Shown here piece by piece: positions 21,734-31,554 of a stretch of DNA of 64,000 nucleotides. Positions within the stretch are counted from its first letter, which is position 1. Each line of letters begins with the position of its first letter. Source of the stretch: Endotrypanum monterogeii (lineage: Eukaryota; Euglenozoa; Kinetoplastea; Trypanosomatida; Trypanosomatidae); contig CM007320.1 in NCBI GenBank assembly GCA_000333855.2, positions 3,012,112 through 3,076,111 of the forward strand. The letters run 5' to 3'. A model generated the notes under the pieces. The model was given only the letters and a program-made list of their open reading frames with translations. It was not told the origin of the DNA and did no database searches. The position numbers were made by a program, and so were the translations under genes.

Positions 21734-22184
21734 GTATATGTGGACAAAAGGGCATACGAGTAGGGCGGGACAAGAAGAACTAGCGATGGAGATCGACAGC
21801 AAAACCCAATGCACACGCCGCAGCGCTCGCACGTATGGCCCACCAAACACTCACGCGAGTTAATCGCGGTCGATGAAAAAAAAAGTGTAGCGAAAAAAAA
21901 AAAAGCAACGAAACCAAGCAAAAACACAGTCGAAATGTGTACACAGAGAAGGAGGGAACAACAAAAAAAAGAAATTTTCAGCTGATCGAAAATGTGCGGA
22001 TCTAAAAATATATCTTTTAACATATCGTACAGGATAATTTGTAGGAAAAAAAATTGTGCCTATGAGCCTGTGGGAGTATTTGTGTGGGATGGTGTGTGCG
22101 CATGAGTCAGATAACACTTCTGTGCACATCGAAAACGATACCACTAGAAGAGGGAAAACACCCGTTTTTTCCAAGATTTCCACA

Positions 22185-24062
22185 CTACATCAAGACACAC
22201 CCACACTGAGCCTGTCTTGTGTCGAGCTCATTTTGGAGACGGCGCATTTCCTGCTCCGCATCAGCCATCTCCTTCTCATACTTCGCAATCTCATCTTCCA
22301 GCTCCTGTTTCTCCCTACTTGGAGCGGTAGCTTTGTAGGCGATATCGTAGTCTTGCTGAATGGCATGCATGCGCTCGTTGATCGCGTCTTGCGTCTTGGA
22401 AACGGAGAGTTCCATTTCAATTCTCTGGACCTCAGCATCCGCCTTCTTCTTTTCCTCAGAATCGTTGATAAGAAGAATCCGTTGCTCGTCCGGTGAGGCG
22501 ATGTTGAAGGCTTCGATCCACTCTGTCCTCAAGTCCTCCTCCTTATACTCGTTAAGCCGCCCATCATATATGGCAGTATTCTCCTTCTGTTTCTTTAGCT
22601 TCTCCTCCATCGCGTCGGCGCGCACCTTTGCATCATCGGCATCGCGCATCAGCTGTTTCGTCTCCGCGTCCTGAGAGCTCTTCGCCTGTTGGAATTCTTT
22701 GATGGCCGCCCTCTTTTTGTTCAGCTCCCTATTGAGCTCCTTGCGTGTGCGGTTGGAGCGCTCCGCCTCCATGTTACGTCCAATAGTCGCCAGCTTCACC
22801 CGACGCTGTGACTCCATCGCCTGCTTCGCCACCTTGTTGTACTTGACCTCTTGCTTCATCAGCTCCACTTCACGCGCGTTGAGCTCCTTCTGGACGACAG
22901 ACGTTGCCTCATGCGTTTTCTTTTCCTCCACCCGCAGGCCCTTCACCTCGTCGGCCAACCGACGCATCTCGACCAAGCTCTCGTCCTGCATCAGCTGCGG
23001 GTTTCCCTTCAGACGCATTACCTTCACACTGAACTGGAGGGTATTGATATCATCCCGCATAGCCTCGTAGTAGGGGTTGAGACACGATATGATGTTGAGG
23101 TGAAAGCCCTGCTGTAAGAGAGAAGGGTACAGCTTCGTGAAGGCGGTCTCACGCACCGGCACCTTTGCCAAAGGGTTCTCTCCGCTATCATGCTCAACAG
23201 CGACATCGACGCAGCGCTGAAAAGCGGATGGCATGTTACGGAGGAGGACGAACAACACCTGGACGCGACGCGACTTGCACACAGACTGCTCCGGGTTCTC
23301 TGGGTCTTCAAACTCGAAGGTCTCAGTGAAGCGGAAGGAGACAGTGTGAGTGCAGTTTCGCTTTTCTACGATGTGATGAAGCTGCTCAATGGCGCTGAAC
23401 AGCTCCTCCGTCTTCTCCGCATCGATACTGTGCAGACCTATTAGTCTTGGACCGTTAGGGGTCGCCTGGAGTTTCAGGGATTCATGAGCTGCCTTGCTAG
23501 GGCCCCCACGTCGGCCTTGGGCAAGGAGGTCGATGTAGGTCTCACCGGATATGTCCACAGCCTCCACCTCCGCCGTGAGAGTACTGTTGGCTTCGGCGTT
23601 CGTCTTGAAGTGAGAAAGGATGTCCTCGGCAAAGCGCGGTAAAATTCCGCGACCAGCGCCATTGGGGTCGTCACCGTAGAGAGTGTAGAAGCACCCGCTG
23701 CTGCTGGCACCGGCGACACAGAACGCGGTGCTGTAGCCCTCAACGATGGCCGGAATCATTGGTGCAACAACACGGTTGTACACAGCCTGCTGGGTGGCAA
23801 GCTTCTGCTTCGCGGCAGACCTTGACGTCAGATCATCGGGCTCCTGAAAAGACCAGAGAACATCACCAACCGGAAATATGGCATTGGGGCGCACCTCAAA
23901 GAAGTTTTGGGGGTCTCGGACAGAGATGATGTGATCACCGTCCCACTCGAGAATGCCACGGGGGACGGCGCTGCCCTCGGGGCACACTTTTGCCTCAGTC
24001 GGCGTGAAAGGGCGCACGCGCACGAAGCTGTGGCACACGCTAGACTTCAGATTTGAAGACAT
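22185..24062 (-). CDS. Kinesin-like protein with degenerate motor and C-terminal CaaX box
   Basis: The protein is 625 residues from ATG 24060-24062; the frame upstream starts at a GTG. The first 350 residues follow the kinesin motor layout: VRVRPFTPTE at the start, YSTAFCVAGASSSGCFYTLYG at the P-loop site (residues about 111-130), NCTHTVSFRF at switch I and INTLQFSVKVMRLK near the neck. The P-loop Lys and Thr of GQTGSGKT are replaced by Cys124 and Phe125, the SSRSH of switch I is not kept, and DLAGSE of switch II is unrecognisable. ATP hydrolysis is therefore unlikely. Residues about 360-615 are a charged coiled coil. The last residues are QCGCVLM then TAG, so CVLM is a textbook CaaX box, with another Cys two positions before its Cys. 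I infer a membrane-tethered non-motile kinesin homologue; location is unknown. Confidence 0.8.
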   Translation of the reverse strand: MSSNLKSSVCHSFVRVRPFTPTEAKVCPEGSAVPRGILEWDGDHIISVRDPQNFFEVRPNAIFPVGDVLWSFQEPDDLTSRSAAKQKLATQQAVYNRVVAPMIPAIVEGYSTAFCVAGASSSGCFYTLYGDDPNGAGRGILPRFAEDILSHFKTNAEANSTLTAEVEAVDISGETYIDLLAQGRRGGPSKAAHESLKLQATPNGPRLIGLHSIDAEKTEELFSAIEQLHHIVEKRNCTHTVSFRFTETFEFEDPENPEQSVCKSRRVQVLFVLLRNMPSAFQRCVDVAVEHDSGENPLAKVPVRETAFTKLYPSLLQQGFHLNIISCLNPYYEAMRDDINTLQFSVKVMRLKGNPQLMQDESLVEMRRLADEVKGLRVEEKKTHEATSVVQKELNAREVELMKQEVKYNKVAKQAMESQRRVKLATIGRNMEAERSNRTRKELNRELNKKRAAIKEFQQAKSSQDAETKQLMRDADDAKVRADAMEEKLKKQKENTAIYDGRLNEYKEEDLRTEWIEAFNIASPDEQRILLINDSEEKKKADAEVQRIEMELSVSKTQDAINERMHAIQQDYDIAYKATAPSREKQELEDEIAKYEKEMADAEQEMRRLQNELDTRQAQCGCVLM

Positions 24063-24841
24063 GGCGGGGTGATACACACGGAAAGAGTAGAAGAAGAAGT
24101 AGGCGTGAGAGATACACGGAAGATATTCAGTGCTTTTTTTTTTCTGATATCGAAATTTGGAAGAAAAATTGGGGGGTTACTAAAGCTTGTATGGGCCGCT
24201 GGAGGCGCTTGTTTGCTGACGCCTAGACGATGTTCGTATAAGAAGATAGAAAAATAACCGCTAAGCGTGCTCTGTAGAGCAAACGGGAATGCGAGCTGGG
24301 GATAGAAAAAAAAAAAAGAGATGGGCTAATTCGCACTTGAGGCACTACTTTCATGCACTTGGAAAGATACAATTGCTGAAACATTCGCACAGTCGGCATC
24401 GAAGATAAAGAGTGGAAAGGAAAAAATGAGCAGAGATGTAGAGAAGTGGTTCAAAAAGGTGACGTGCGCAAGCAGGTTTTTCGGTGAGTGTCCTCAATAC
24501 AAGCCACCACCCAATTCAACGGGTCGACGACATGCAGAAAAAGGCCAACGGCCTGCCACCAGGAAAGGCGGACAGACGAGTCAAACCCACACCGAGGGAG
24601 GAAGACACTTCATGATACTGATACTGACAATGAGGTGTGTTAAGGCATCCTCAATGAATAGGTGCATGATGCACATACTGAATGTGACATATCGAGTCGC
24701 CTTCGAGACCCGCATCAAGAATGAGTTACCTATGGCCTTTATATAAAAATTTAGTGGGCTCTGTAAGAGTGATCCAGGGACGTTAAACCACAATAGACGG
24801 TGGGACACGCAAGGATTTAAAGAAAAAAGACTCCTACACCA
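24063..24841. other. Spacer between CWC22 and kinesin-like genes
   Basis: The stretch carries the kinesin-like leader (pyrimidine-rich on the minus strand, about 24078-24115) and the CWC22 3' UTR. Nothing else is recognisable. Confidence 0.6.
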
Positions 24842-26545
24842 CTAGTCCATACGAGCGCGCTTGTGCGCTGCCCGCTCTTCTTCAAGTGCGACTCGCAGAG
24901 GTGTGGCCATCTCGGGCAGTCCCATCGCCACGTACAAGTTCACTGCACTTTTCAGTACCTCGACGCCCTGATTGAGGGGAAGGAGTCGCTGGGTGTGCCA
25001 CCGAAGCTCCTCATCCGTCTTGAACCGCTCCAACACAGCCGACATGCCCATCTCCTCTGCTAAACCTTTGAAGAGATACTGGATGATGAGGCGTTGCGAT
25101 TCATTATTCTCAGCAATATCCAGACAGCACAAGCATCGGCTCCAGTATAAGGAGTTGGTGCGCAGCAGATGACTGTACACCTTGCAGGTGTACTCGATTT
25201 GCTTTAACGTCAGATCGCTTGCACTTTCGTAGCGTGCGTGAAACGCCTCCACGAAAAACGCTTGGAATCGACCATTGCTTTTGCACAGTCGCTCTGCAGC
25301 CATGCTATACATTTTTCGGTAGGCCCGCTCTTCGCAACAGCCTTCAATCACCATAAAGCAGATGGTCCGCTCCGTCTGAGGTTGCATCTGTCGCAGAATT
25401 TTGTGCACTGCCTCATCGGCGCGGATGCTGCTGCGCATCGCCAGATACACCTCACGGCGAAGCTGGCGCTCCTCGGCATCGATCAGAGTTTTGGATGCGT
25501 CAAGATCTGCATGAGAGGGAGAGGAGGCAGCGTCTGACGCGGGAGCAGATGCCCCAGTCGTTGGTCCATCTGCCGCCTCGCTGGCGTCTTGATTGCCTTC
25601 ATCTCCATCCTCATCCTCATCCTCGTCCGCCTCGGCGTCCGCAACTTGCTGCAAGAGTTCCACCTCCCAGTCCTCACCGAGAATCAACTTGCGCACCGCC
25701 TCGTACTGCTCCTCGTGCGTGTCGTACAAGGCATCAAAGGAGTATCGGTCCAGTGCATCCTCAGTAGGGTATTTCTCCTCCAAGTCGATCTCATGAGTCT
25801 GTTGCATCTGCAGATCAAACAAAACAAGGTACTCCGGGACAGCCTCCTCATTCTCCTTTCGGCGCTCCCATTCCTGCACCTCCTTCAAACACGACTCGAG
25901 AACCGCTTGTGAGCGGGAAGAAAGTCGCAAGTCGTCGTCGTCCATCGCCAGCAGATCGCGGAAAGGAGTTAAAATTTGCTCGTGGAAGGAACGTCGCTCT
26001 TGCAGGGACATCACTTTAAACGTTTCTCTGAAAAGATTCGCTGCCTGATCGATGTCCTCGTCGCTCCGTTTCTCCGACATCAAATGCTTCAGCAGCACTT
26101 GATAGATGACATCGACTTCAATGACGTGAAGTAAAAATAACCACCCCAGGAAACGACTCGCATTTTCCACGTAGCGCCAGTCCTTACGCAAATACGCACG
26201 ATTCCACTGAATCACGAGGCGCCTGCAGAGGAGCTCAACGACAGCTGGCAGCTCCTTGTTGATGCGGCTGGCTAAGGCAGCGAGCACTGGGGTAAGTTCC
26301 GGATCCACCTGCTGTGTACGCATCATGCTGCGAGCGAACAAGCCGCGGCCGCGCACGAGGTTCTCTCGGAAAAGCTCGAGAGCGGACTGTTCTAGATTGT
26401 GTTTACCCACCTTGTTGATTACACCCGTGATGCTGCGGCCCAATGCGCGCCACGCCTCCTGCTGAAAAGCTGCAGAGCTGGTAGAAAGATCCTCTGAGGG
26501 CGATGCCGCAGCTTGGCGGCGATGAGGAGGAACATAGCGAGACAT
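24842..26545 (-). CDS. CWC22: Pre-mRNA splicing factor CWC22 (MIF4G + MA3)
   Basis: The protein is 567 residues. It opens with MSRYVPPHRRQ, then a MIF4G domain at about 30-230 with the CWC22 signature: INKVGKHNLEQSALELFRENLVRGRGLFARS is close to human CWC22 (INKVNVSNI...LFQENIVRGRGLLCRS), followed by INKELPAVVELLCRRLVIQWNRAY. An acidic, disordered linker lies at about 300-345. An MA3 domain starts near 355 (EERQLRREVYLAMRSSIRADEAVHKIL) and is followed by helices ending at about 500. CWC22 sits in the spliceosome, holds eIF4A3 and directs exon junction complex loading. In trypanosomatids, where cis-introns are very rare, it most likely serves trans-splicing. NOM1, the nucleolar relative, fits less well in the MIF4G motif. 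The start ATG is at 26543-26545. Confidence 0.9.
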   Translation of the reverse strand: MSRYVPPHRRQAAASPSEDLSTSSAAFQQEAWRALGRSITGVINKVGKHNLEQSALELFRENLVRGRGLFARSMMRTQQVDPELTPVLAALASRINKELPAVVELLCRRLVIQWNRAYLRKDWRYVENASRFLGWLFLLHVIEVDVIYQVLLKHLMSEKRSDEDIDQAANLFRETFKVMSLQERRSFHEQILTPFRDLLAMDDDDLRLSSRSQAVLESCLKEVQEWERRKENEEAVPEYLVLFDLQMQQTHEIDLEEKYPTEDALDRYSFDALYDTHEEQYEAVRKLILGEDWEVELLQQVADAEADEDEDEDGDEGNQDASEAADGPTTGASAPASDAASSPSHADLDASKTLIDAEERQLRREVYLAMRSSIRADEAVHKILRQMQPQTERTICFMVIEGCCEERAYRKMYSMAAERLCKSNGRFQAFFVEAFHARYESASDLTLKQIEYTCKVYSHLLRTNSLYWSRCLCCLDIAENNESQRLIIQYLFKGLAEEMGMSAVLERFKTDEELRWHTQRLLPLNQGVEVLKSAVNLYVAMGLPEMATPLRVALEEERAAHKRARMD

Positions 26546-28054
26546 CGCAAAACCCAGCGGGTTCTACTGAATATGCCCCCTTCTCTCTCTCGCCTGGAGG
26601 TGGGGAAATCCAACTAGCAAAGCTGCAGCCGGTGTAAGTTGAACCACAAGAAGAAAAATAAAATGTGTTCCAAAAGGGCCCTCGACGAGAACGCTGGGAG
26701 CACGAGGAAATCCCCCGTTGCAACACCAATTATTTTCGCTCTTCGAGTGACTTTTGTATTGGTTGGAATTTAATGCGGGCTTTGGTGTCGCCGTTGGTGA
26801 GTGGCTGGGCGTTCTGCAACGGGGTAGGGAAACTTTCAGGTGCCAGGAAATAATGTTCTGTACGCTGGTCAGCCTATTCCGGTGGGCTCTGTATTCGGGA
26901 AGGAAAAAAAAAAAGAGGCGGGGAGAACGAAGTCGAGTGGTGCATTGGAACATCAGCTGCAATATATATATATATATATATATTTTAAGGACTGTGAAAA
27001 GGGAGAAAGGAACTTCCAGTTATGCGAACCCCCCTCCCCCCATATACAGTCTGAAAAAAAGGAGCAAGAGAAGGGCACACATCTGCGCTGTCTGTACCCT
27101 CTTCCCTACCAAGGAGCTTAAAGCATTTCTTTTTCTTTTCTGGGCGGAGGAGGGAGGAAAGCCCATGAGAGAAGCATAATAAGGAAGAAAGACCACACAA
27201 CTATGCCTGCCGTCTTTGGAGATGCATAGTTGGAAATCAAACAGTGGAGAGGCGTCGTTGTTCTTACGGTCTCCAAATTAAAGAGCAGTCGATTTCTTCT
27301 GTGCGCCGACGCGAATGCGTTCGCTACGGTGGACCGGTCAGTGCCTTTCAACGTGCGTGTTTGTGTCTTTTGAGTCAACCTAAGCCCTGCAACCGATAAA
27401 TGCGACATCAAAGTGAGAGGTCAAGAGGAACCCAGAAACACGGCGGAGGTGGCAGGTAAAGAAGGGGAAGAAAAGGTTTCACTGTCGGTGGCCGCGACTG
27501 GCATGAAAAAAAAAAAAGAGGTAAGAAGATCGATCAAGACGAATGTACAGCAAAAAGACATGAGGGCATACCTGGAGAAGCGAGAAGCGGAGGGGGAAGG
27601 AGGGGGGTATCCGAAGCAGCATCGACGATTTTGAACAAAACAAAACACGGAGGACCTAGGCACGCGTTTTCGGCGACGCCATTCGTCTCCATTGCGGCAG
27701 TCGCCGTCACCAAAATACATACCCAGTCAGAGAAGGGACGAGTCTCAGGGAAGAAATAAAGCGATAAAAACAAGAAACCTTTCCCGAAAACTTCACATGA
27801 ATTGGCATACCACACAAAAGCAAAGAAGAGGTAGAACGTATGCTCTTTTTTTTTTTCGTTGCCGGGGGCAAGACACGTGCGGTACTTCACATGCTCTGTA
27901 GCTTCCTCTCACAATAGGTCAAAGCTTTTATTTCCTTGCTTGAGGCCTCAGAGCCGAGAAAAGAAAGAATCGAGGCGACAGCGCCAAAAACTGAGCCGGC
28001 ACACGAAAACTGAAGTACAAACACATAGCAAGTCGCTGCTTCGGCCGTTTCTTC
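26546..28054. other. Spacer between VPS28 and CWC22 genes
   Basis: A 1.5-kb spacer with the CWC22 leader (CT-rich on the minus strand near 26575-26600), (TA)n at 26961-26983, A-runs and G-rich runs. No gene is supported. Confidence 0.65.
26961..26983. repeat. (TA)n tract
   Basis: About 11 TA units in the VPS28-CWC22 spacer. Confidence 0.9.
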
Positions 28055-28684
28055 TCATCGACGCTTGGAGAGGGTAGGATCACTCTCCAAGAAGGCTTTC
28101 AAGCAGGCATACCCGCGCTCTAGGTCGTAGGCGAAGTCGCGCGTCGCTGAATCATCCAGCATATCCGCAGCGTTCATGCCATCAAGTCGTTTCTGCCAAT
28201 TTTGCAAGCGCACACAAAAATCCTCCTTGTTCAGGTCTAGCCTCTTCAATACCTGTATAAGGTCGCCGAGAGGCGGGTTGAGAACGTCGACAGAGGTTTG
28301 CTGTAGGCGTAGTGAATCCAACAAGGTGATGAAGTTGTCGCTGCACTCCACAGACTGCCGAGCGAGAAAACGAGCGTTGTTCTCGTTTGGGCTGCTCATC
28401 GGACCGTCCCGAATGGTTGCCCGTGCTGCCGGGCAGCGGGAACAGTACTTATCGAAGAAGTCCTCGATGGTCGTGAAGTAGGGGTTCTGAGCATTTTGGA
28501 GATGCGCAACGGTGTTTTTGTACTTGTCTAGAAGTCGGCGAACTGTAGAAACATACTGCTCTTGAGTGATTAGGTCGCGGCGGTTAGCCTTCTCAACCTG
28601 CTCAATGGCAATAATGACAGCGAAGAGATCGGCAAGGTAATCGATATGTTGCCGGTCCTCGGGCGATATCCCAATGGACGCCAT
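28055..28684 (-). CDS. VPS28: ESCRT-I subunit VPS28
   Basis: The protein is 209 residues, slightly shorter than the human protein (221). The N-terminal core-binding half contains DRQHIDYLADLFAVIIAIEQVEKANRRDLITQEQYV and YKNTVAHLQNAQNPYFTTIEDFFDKYCSRCPAA, which follow the VPS28 pattern (YADLFAII..LE.AY..D.I...EY...C..L). The C-terminal four-helix domain (about 115-205) contains DNFITLLDSLRLQQTSVDVLNPPLGDLIQVLKR and ends DLERGYACLKAFL, matching the ESCRT-II-binding domain. VPS28 is part of the ESCRT-I complex with VPS23 and VPS37 and sorts ubiquitinated cargo into multivesicular bodies. The start ATG is at 28682-28684. Confidence 0.93.
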   Translation of the reverse strand: MASIGISPEDRQHIDYLADLFAVIIAIEQVEKANRRDLITQEQYVSTVRRLLDKYKNTVAHLQNAQNPYFTTIEDFFDKYCSRCPAARATIRDGPMSSPNENNARFLARQSVECSDNFITLLDSLRLQQTSVDVLNPPLGDLIQVLKRLDLNKEDFCVRLQNWQKRLDGMNAADMLDDSATRDFAYDLERGYACLKAFLESDPTLSKRR

Positions 28685-28708
28685 TTTTGAAGCACCGCAC
28701 TCTTAACC

Positions 28709-28710
28709 CT
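28709..28710 (-). promoter_or_regulatory. Predicted spliced-leader acceptor AG, VPS28
   Basis: On the minus strand CTTACTCCCCAG ends here and would give a 24-nt 5' UTR. Other AGs exist further upstream, so the site is uncertain. Confidence 0.35.
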
Positions 28711-29661
28711 GGGGAGTAAGCAGTAGAATAAGTGAAGGTTGCAGTAGAACGTTGGACTTGCACATACACACACACACACACACTCTCTATATATATATAT
28801 TTACTAACTTTTCACTGGTGAGTGTGCCCGGTATGCAGAAGCAGAAGGATCGCGTAGCTGTAAAAGAAAAAAAAGGGAATTATGAGAAGTGAAGAAGAGA
28901 TCAAACTGGAGAAAACTTGGCCACATTACCGCGGAGTGGGAAAGTGGACTATTGTACGTCTTCGCGAGTCGTCCGATGTAGCTCCCCACCACTACAACCT
29001 TAAAAAGAGTTTTGCATGCGAATGAGGTGTATCATCAACGCCTCTTGACGCCAGGTCGATCTCGGTTTTCAACCAGCTGTTCTCTCCCTCTCTGCACAAA
29101 AAAAAAAAAAGCGTGGGCGTGTAGTATCTGTCTCTCTCGGTTTGTAAGATGATGCGTACCCCAGCTGGTCGTTTCGCTTTTTTTTCTTTTTTGTTGAGGG
29201 AGGGGGTGGGATAAGCTAGTGTGATGACTTGTGAAAAAAAAAACACACGTGATTGATGGAGTGACGTCGGCAAAGCGAAAATTTAATTCGTAGACCATCC
29301 ATCACTGGAAACATTTGGTGCGGTTCACCCCCGCCCTTGGTGCTGCTATCGCCATGGTGGGCGCGAGCAAACAACATGGAAATAGATGCTATATATATAT
29401 TTTTTCCTCCACATAGAAAAGTAGTTGTGTAAACGCAGGGGAAGAATTGTGCAACAAGGTCTGCAGCAGTGCATGATTCATGAGGAAAAGAGGAAGGCGG
29501 AAAAAAAACAAAAAAAGAAAAGAGCAATCCAACCTAACACCGCAACCAGACACACACATACAAAAAAAAAGGGAACACACCCATTAAGAACAAAGAGCGG
29601 CAACCGTGAAGGGTCGCAAACACTTGAAAAAAAAAGGTCGCAAAAAAGTTGCGAAGGGGGC

Positions 29662-29663
<2 letters not shown>

Positions 29664-29703
<40 letters not shown>

Positions 29704-29706
29704 TAT
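29664..29706. repeat. (TA)n tract
   Basis: About 20 TA/AT units, interrupted once by a CA, in the ALDH 3' spacer. Confidence 0.95.
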
Positions 29707-30299
29707 GAGATCAGCCGACGAAAATAAAATGAAAAAAAGGGTATAAAAATATCCTTTTCAAAGGAACATGAAGAGTCAAGAACAAGTGGTGCAATGCAGA
29801 CACTCAGTGCTAACCTAGCGAAGGAGTGGAGGCCGAAAAAAACGAGGAACTGTACAACCCAAAGCATGAAAGTCGCACACACAAAGTGTATATAGAGGTA
29901 GATATGTATATAATTATGTCGAGGAGAGGGGGAGTCATGACAAACGAGAAATAGCGCCCAAAGTGCACGAGTCTGAGGTCGTGTGCCACCACGTGCACAT
30001 TAATAAAATGTACCTCATAATTTAATAGGGCGAAATTCCACACCGAATAAAAATAAAAAAGCGAGAACATCAGCGGCGTTAGTCGAGCCGTCAAAACGCA
30101 CCACTCTTTTCCTTTTTTTCATGGGGGTGTAAGGAAGCACACATACCCCTCTGATCGCACACAGAAGTCCTCGCCAAATGACTACCTCGCGAATACCTGG
30201 ATCGTGTGAAAACAGTCAACATATTTTTCTCCACTTTCCCACCCTACCCTTTTCGAGGCAAGTTCACACACAATACCCACACGCAGATACAGCCCACCT

Positions 30300-30760
30300 C
30301 CCCCTTTCTCTCTTTGTCTTGCGCACCGCGGCTACGTGCTCGCCACCGGCGACGAGGCGGCCGCTGGTGAGACCACCCCTCCGCTGTCACCGTCCCATCT
30401 CGTCTGCGGATACGTACTGCACGTTTACCCAAAAACCACATGACCGACTCGGAGAGGCTGATGCCCTCGCCTGTGTCGCGCGGTACTGGCAGTCGGGGGT
30501 CACCCAGGCGCCTGCGGGGCACCGTCTCCAAACATCGCGTCCACCAGCTCCAAGCGAAGACTCACCTCCCGCACCCCGCCAACACACCTCCCCCGCTAAC
30601 GCGACCGCTTCAGCCCCCTACATTACATGGGGAATGCAGGGTGCCCGGATGGTCTGACTGCATGCGCCGCTGGAGGTAAGGTGCCGCAGTGCATCGGTGG
30701 CAGCAGAAGTACACCGCACTCTACTGCCGCTTGTAACCTCTTCACAGGAGCAGATGCGTA
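30300..30760. repeat. GC-rich block, possible degenerate retroposon
   Basis: This roughly 460-bp block is clearly more GC-rich and less repetitive than the surrounding A-rich spacer, but its frames are short and lack a credible start. Its size and position in a presumed 3' UTR fit a degenerate SIDER element. It has no obvious similarity by eye to the repeat pair elsewhere in the window. Confidence 0.25.
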
Positions 30761-31554
30761 AGACTGGATGCGTCCTGATGTATGCCGTCGTAAGTATCCG
30801 CGCACAAGTGAAGCCTTTCTTGTCAGAACTTCGTTGCTCTTGCTATACTGGAGGACTGCTCACTTGGGGGACTACATACACAAACCTCTCTCTCCGAGCA
30901 GGAAGGAGAGGAAGTGAATTGTGTACTTGTCAGACTCCTGAGTTGCATTGATGTTGAGAAAGAAAAAAATAGGCTAGCCAACACGGTTTGGCATCGCCCA
31001 GCACATCGCAAAACAACTGCACACAACGCAGGGCAGACTCAGTACGGTCCCGGGCACCGCTGCAGCACAGTAAAATCCACGCAGCTGGCCGCACCTGCTT
31101 CCTTCTGAACCGACCAGGCAATGCATGCCGAACTGAGTACGAAGACACATGATGACAATTGTTTTTTTTTTTCCGCGGTACAAGAACACTGGCCTACATG
31201 CTCAACACAATAGGAGCCCGCATCTTCTGCCCGTGGTGAAGACGACTGTACACGGTTGGTGTCAGCAGGCTCCGGATATCAGTCTTCAACACCCTTCGGT
31301 AAAATGGGAAACCGTCGGAAGATCGATAGAAAAGTACGTCAGGGAGGTAAAAAAAAAAAAGATGAAAATGAGGCCGAGATAAGCACGACCTGCATTCGCG
31401 CAGTGGTTGCGCTGCTTTAGGCCAATCATTGACGGCGGTGAAGCCGCACAGCCTTGGTAGGTGACGTTGACCCACAACACATCCCCTGGCCCCAGTACCC
31501 CTTCCCCGCCGCTTTCAAACATGAACAAGTTTTTTTCTTACGTGAAATGGGCAC

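Larger units (their letters stand above)
18935..22184. other. Spacer between kinesin-like and VHS genes
   Basis: This 3.2-kb spacer has no supported gene. It holds (TA)n at 19327-19356, CCA/CAT repeats at 20098-20119, the compound AC/TA/GT element at 20641-20718, (TA)n at 20931-20957 and 21696-21733, and frequent A-runs. Most is presumably 3' UTR of the kinesin-like gene. Confidence 0.65.
28685..31554. other. Spacer between ALDH and VPS28 genes
   Basis: A 2.9-kb spacer. It contains the VPS28 leader, (CA)n with (TA)n at 28767-28800, many A-runs, (TA)n at 29664-29706, and a GC-rich block at about 30300-30760 (separate entry). No gene is supported on either strand. Confidence 0.6.

Noticed and set aside
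29478..29882. 134-codon minus-strand frame with hydrophobic segments
   Set aside because: Hydrophobicity comes from poly-T and (TA)n translation, not from a protein-like composition.
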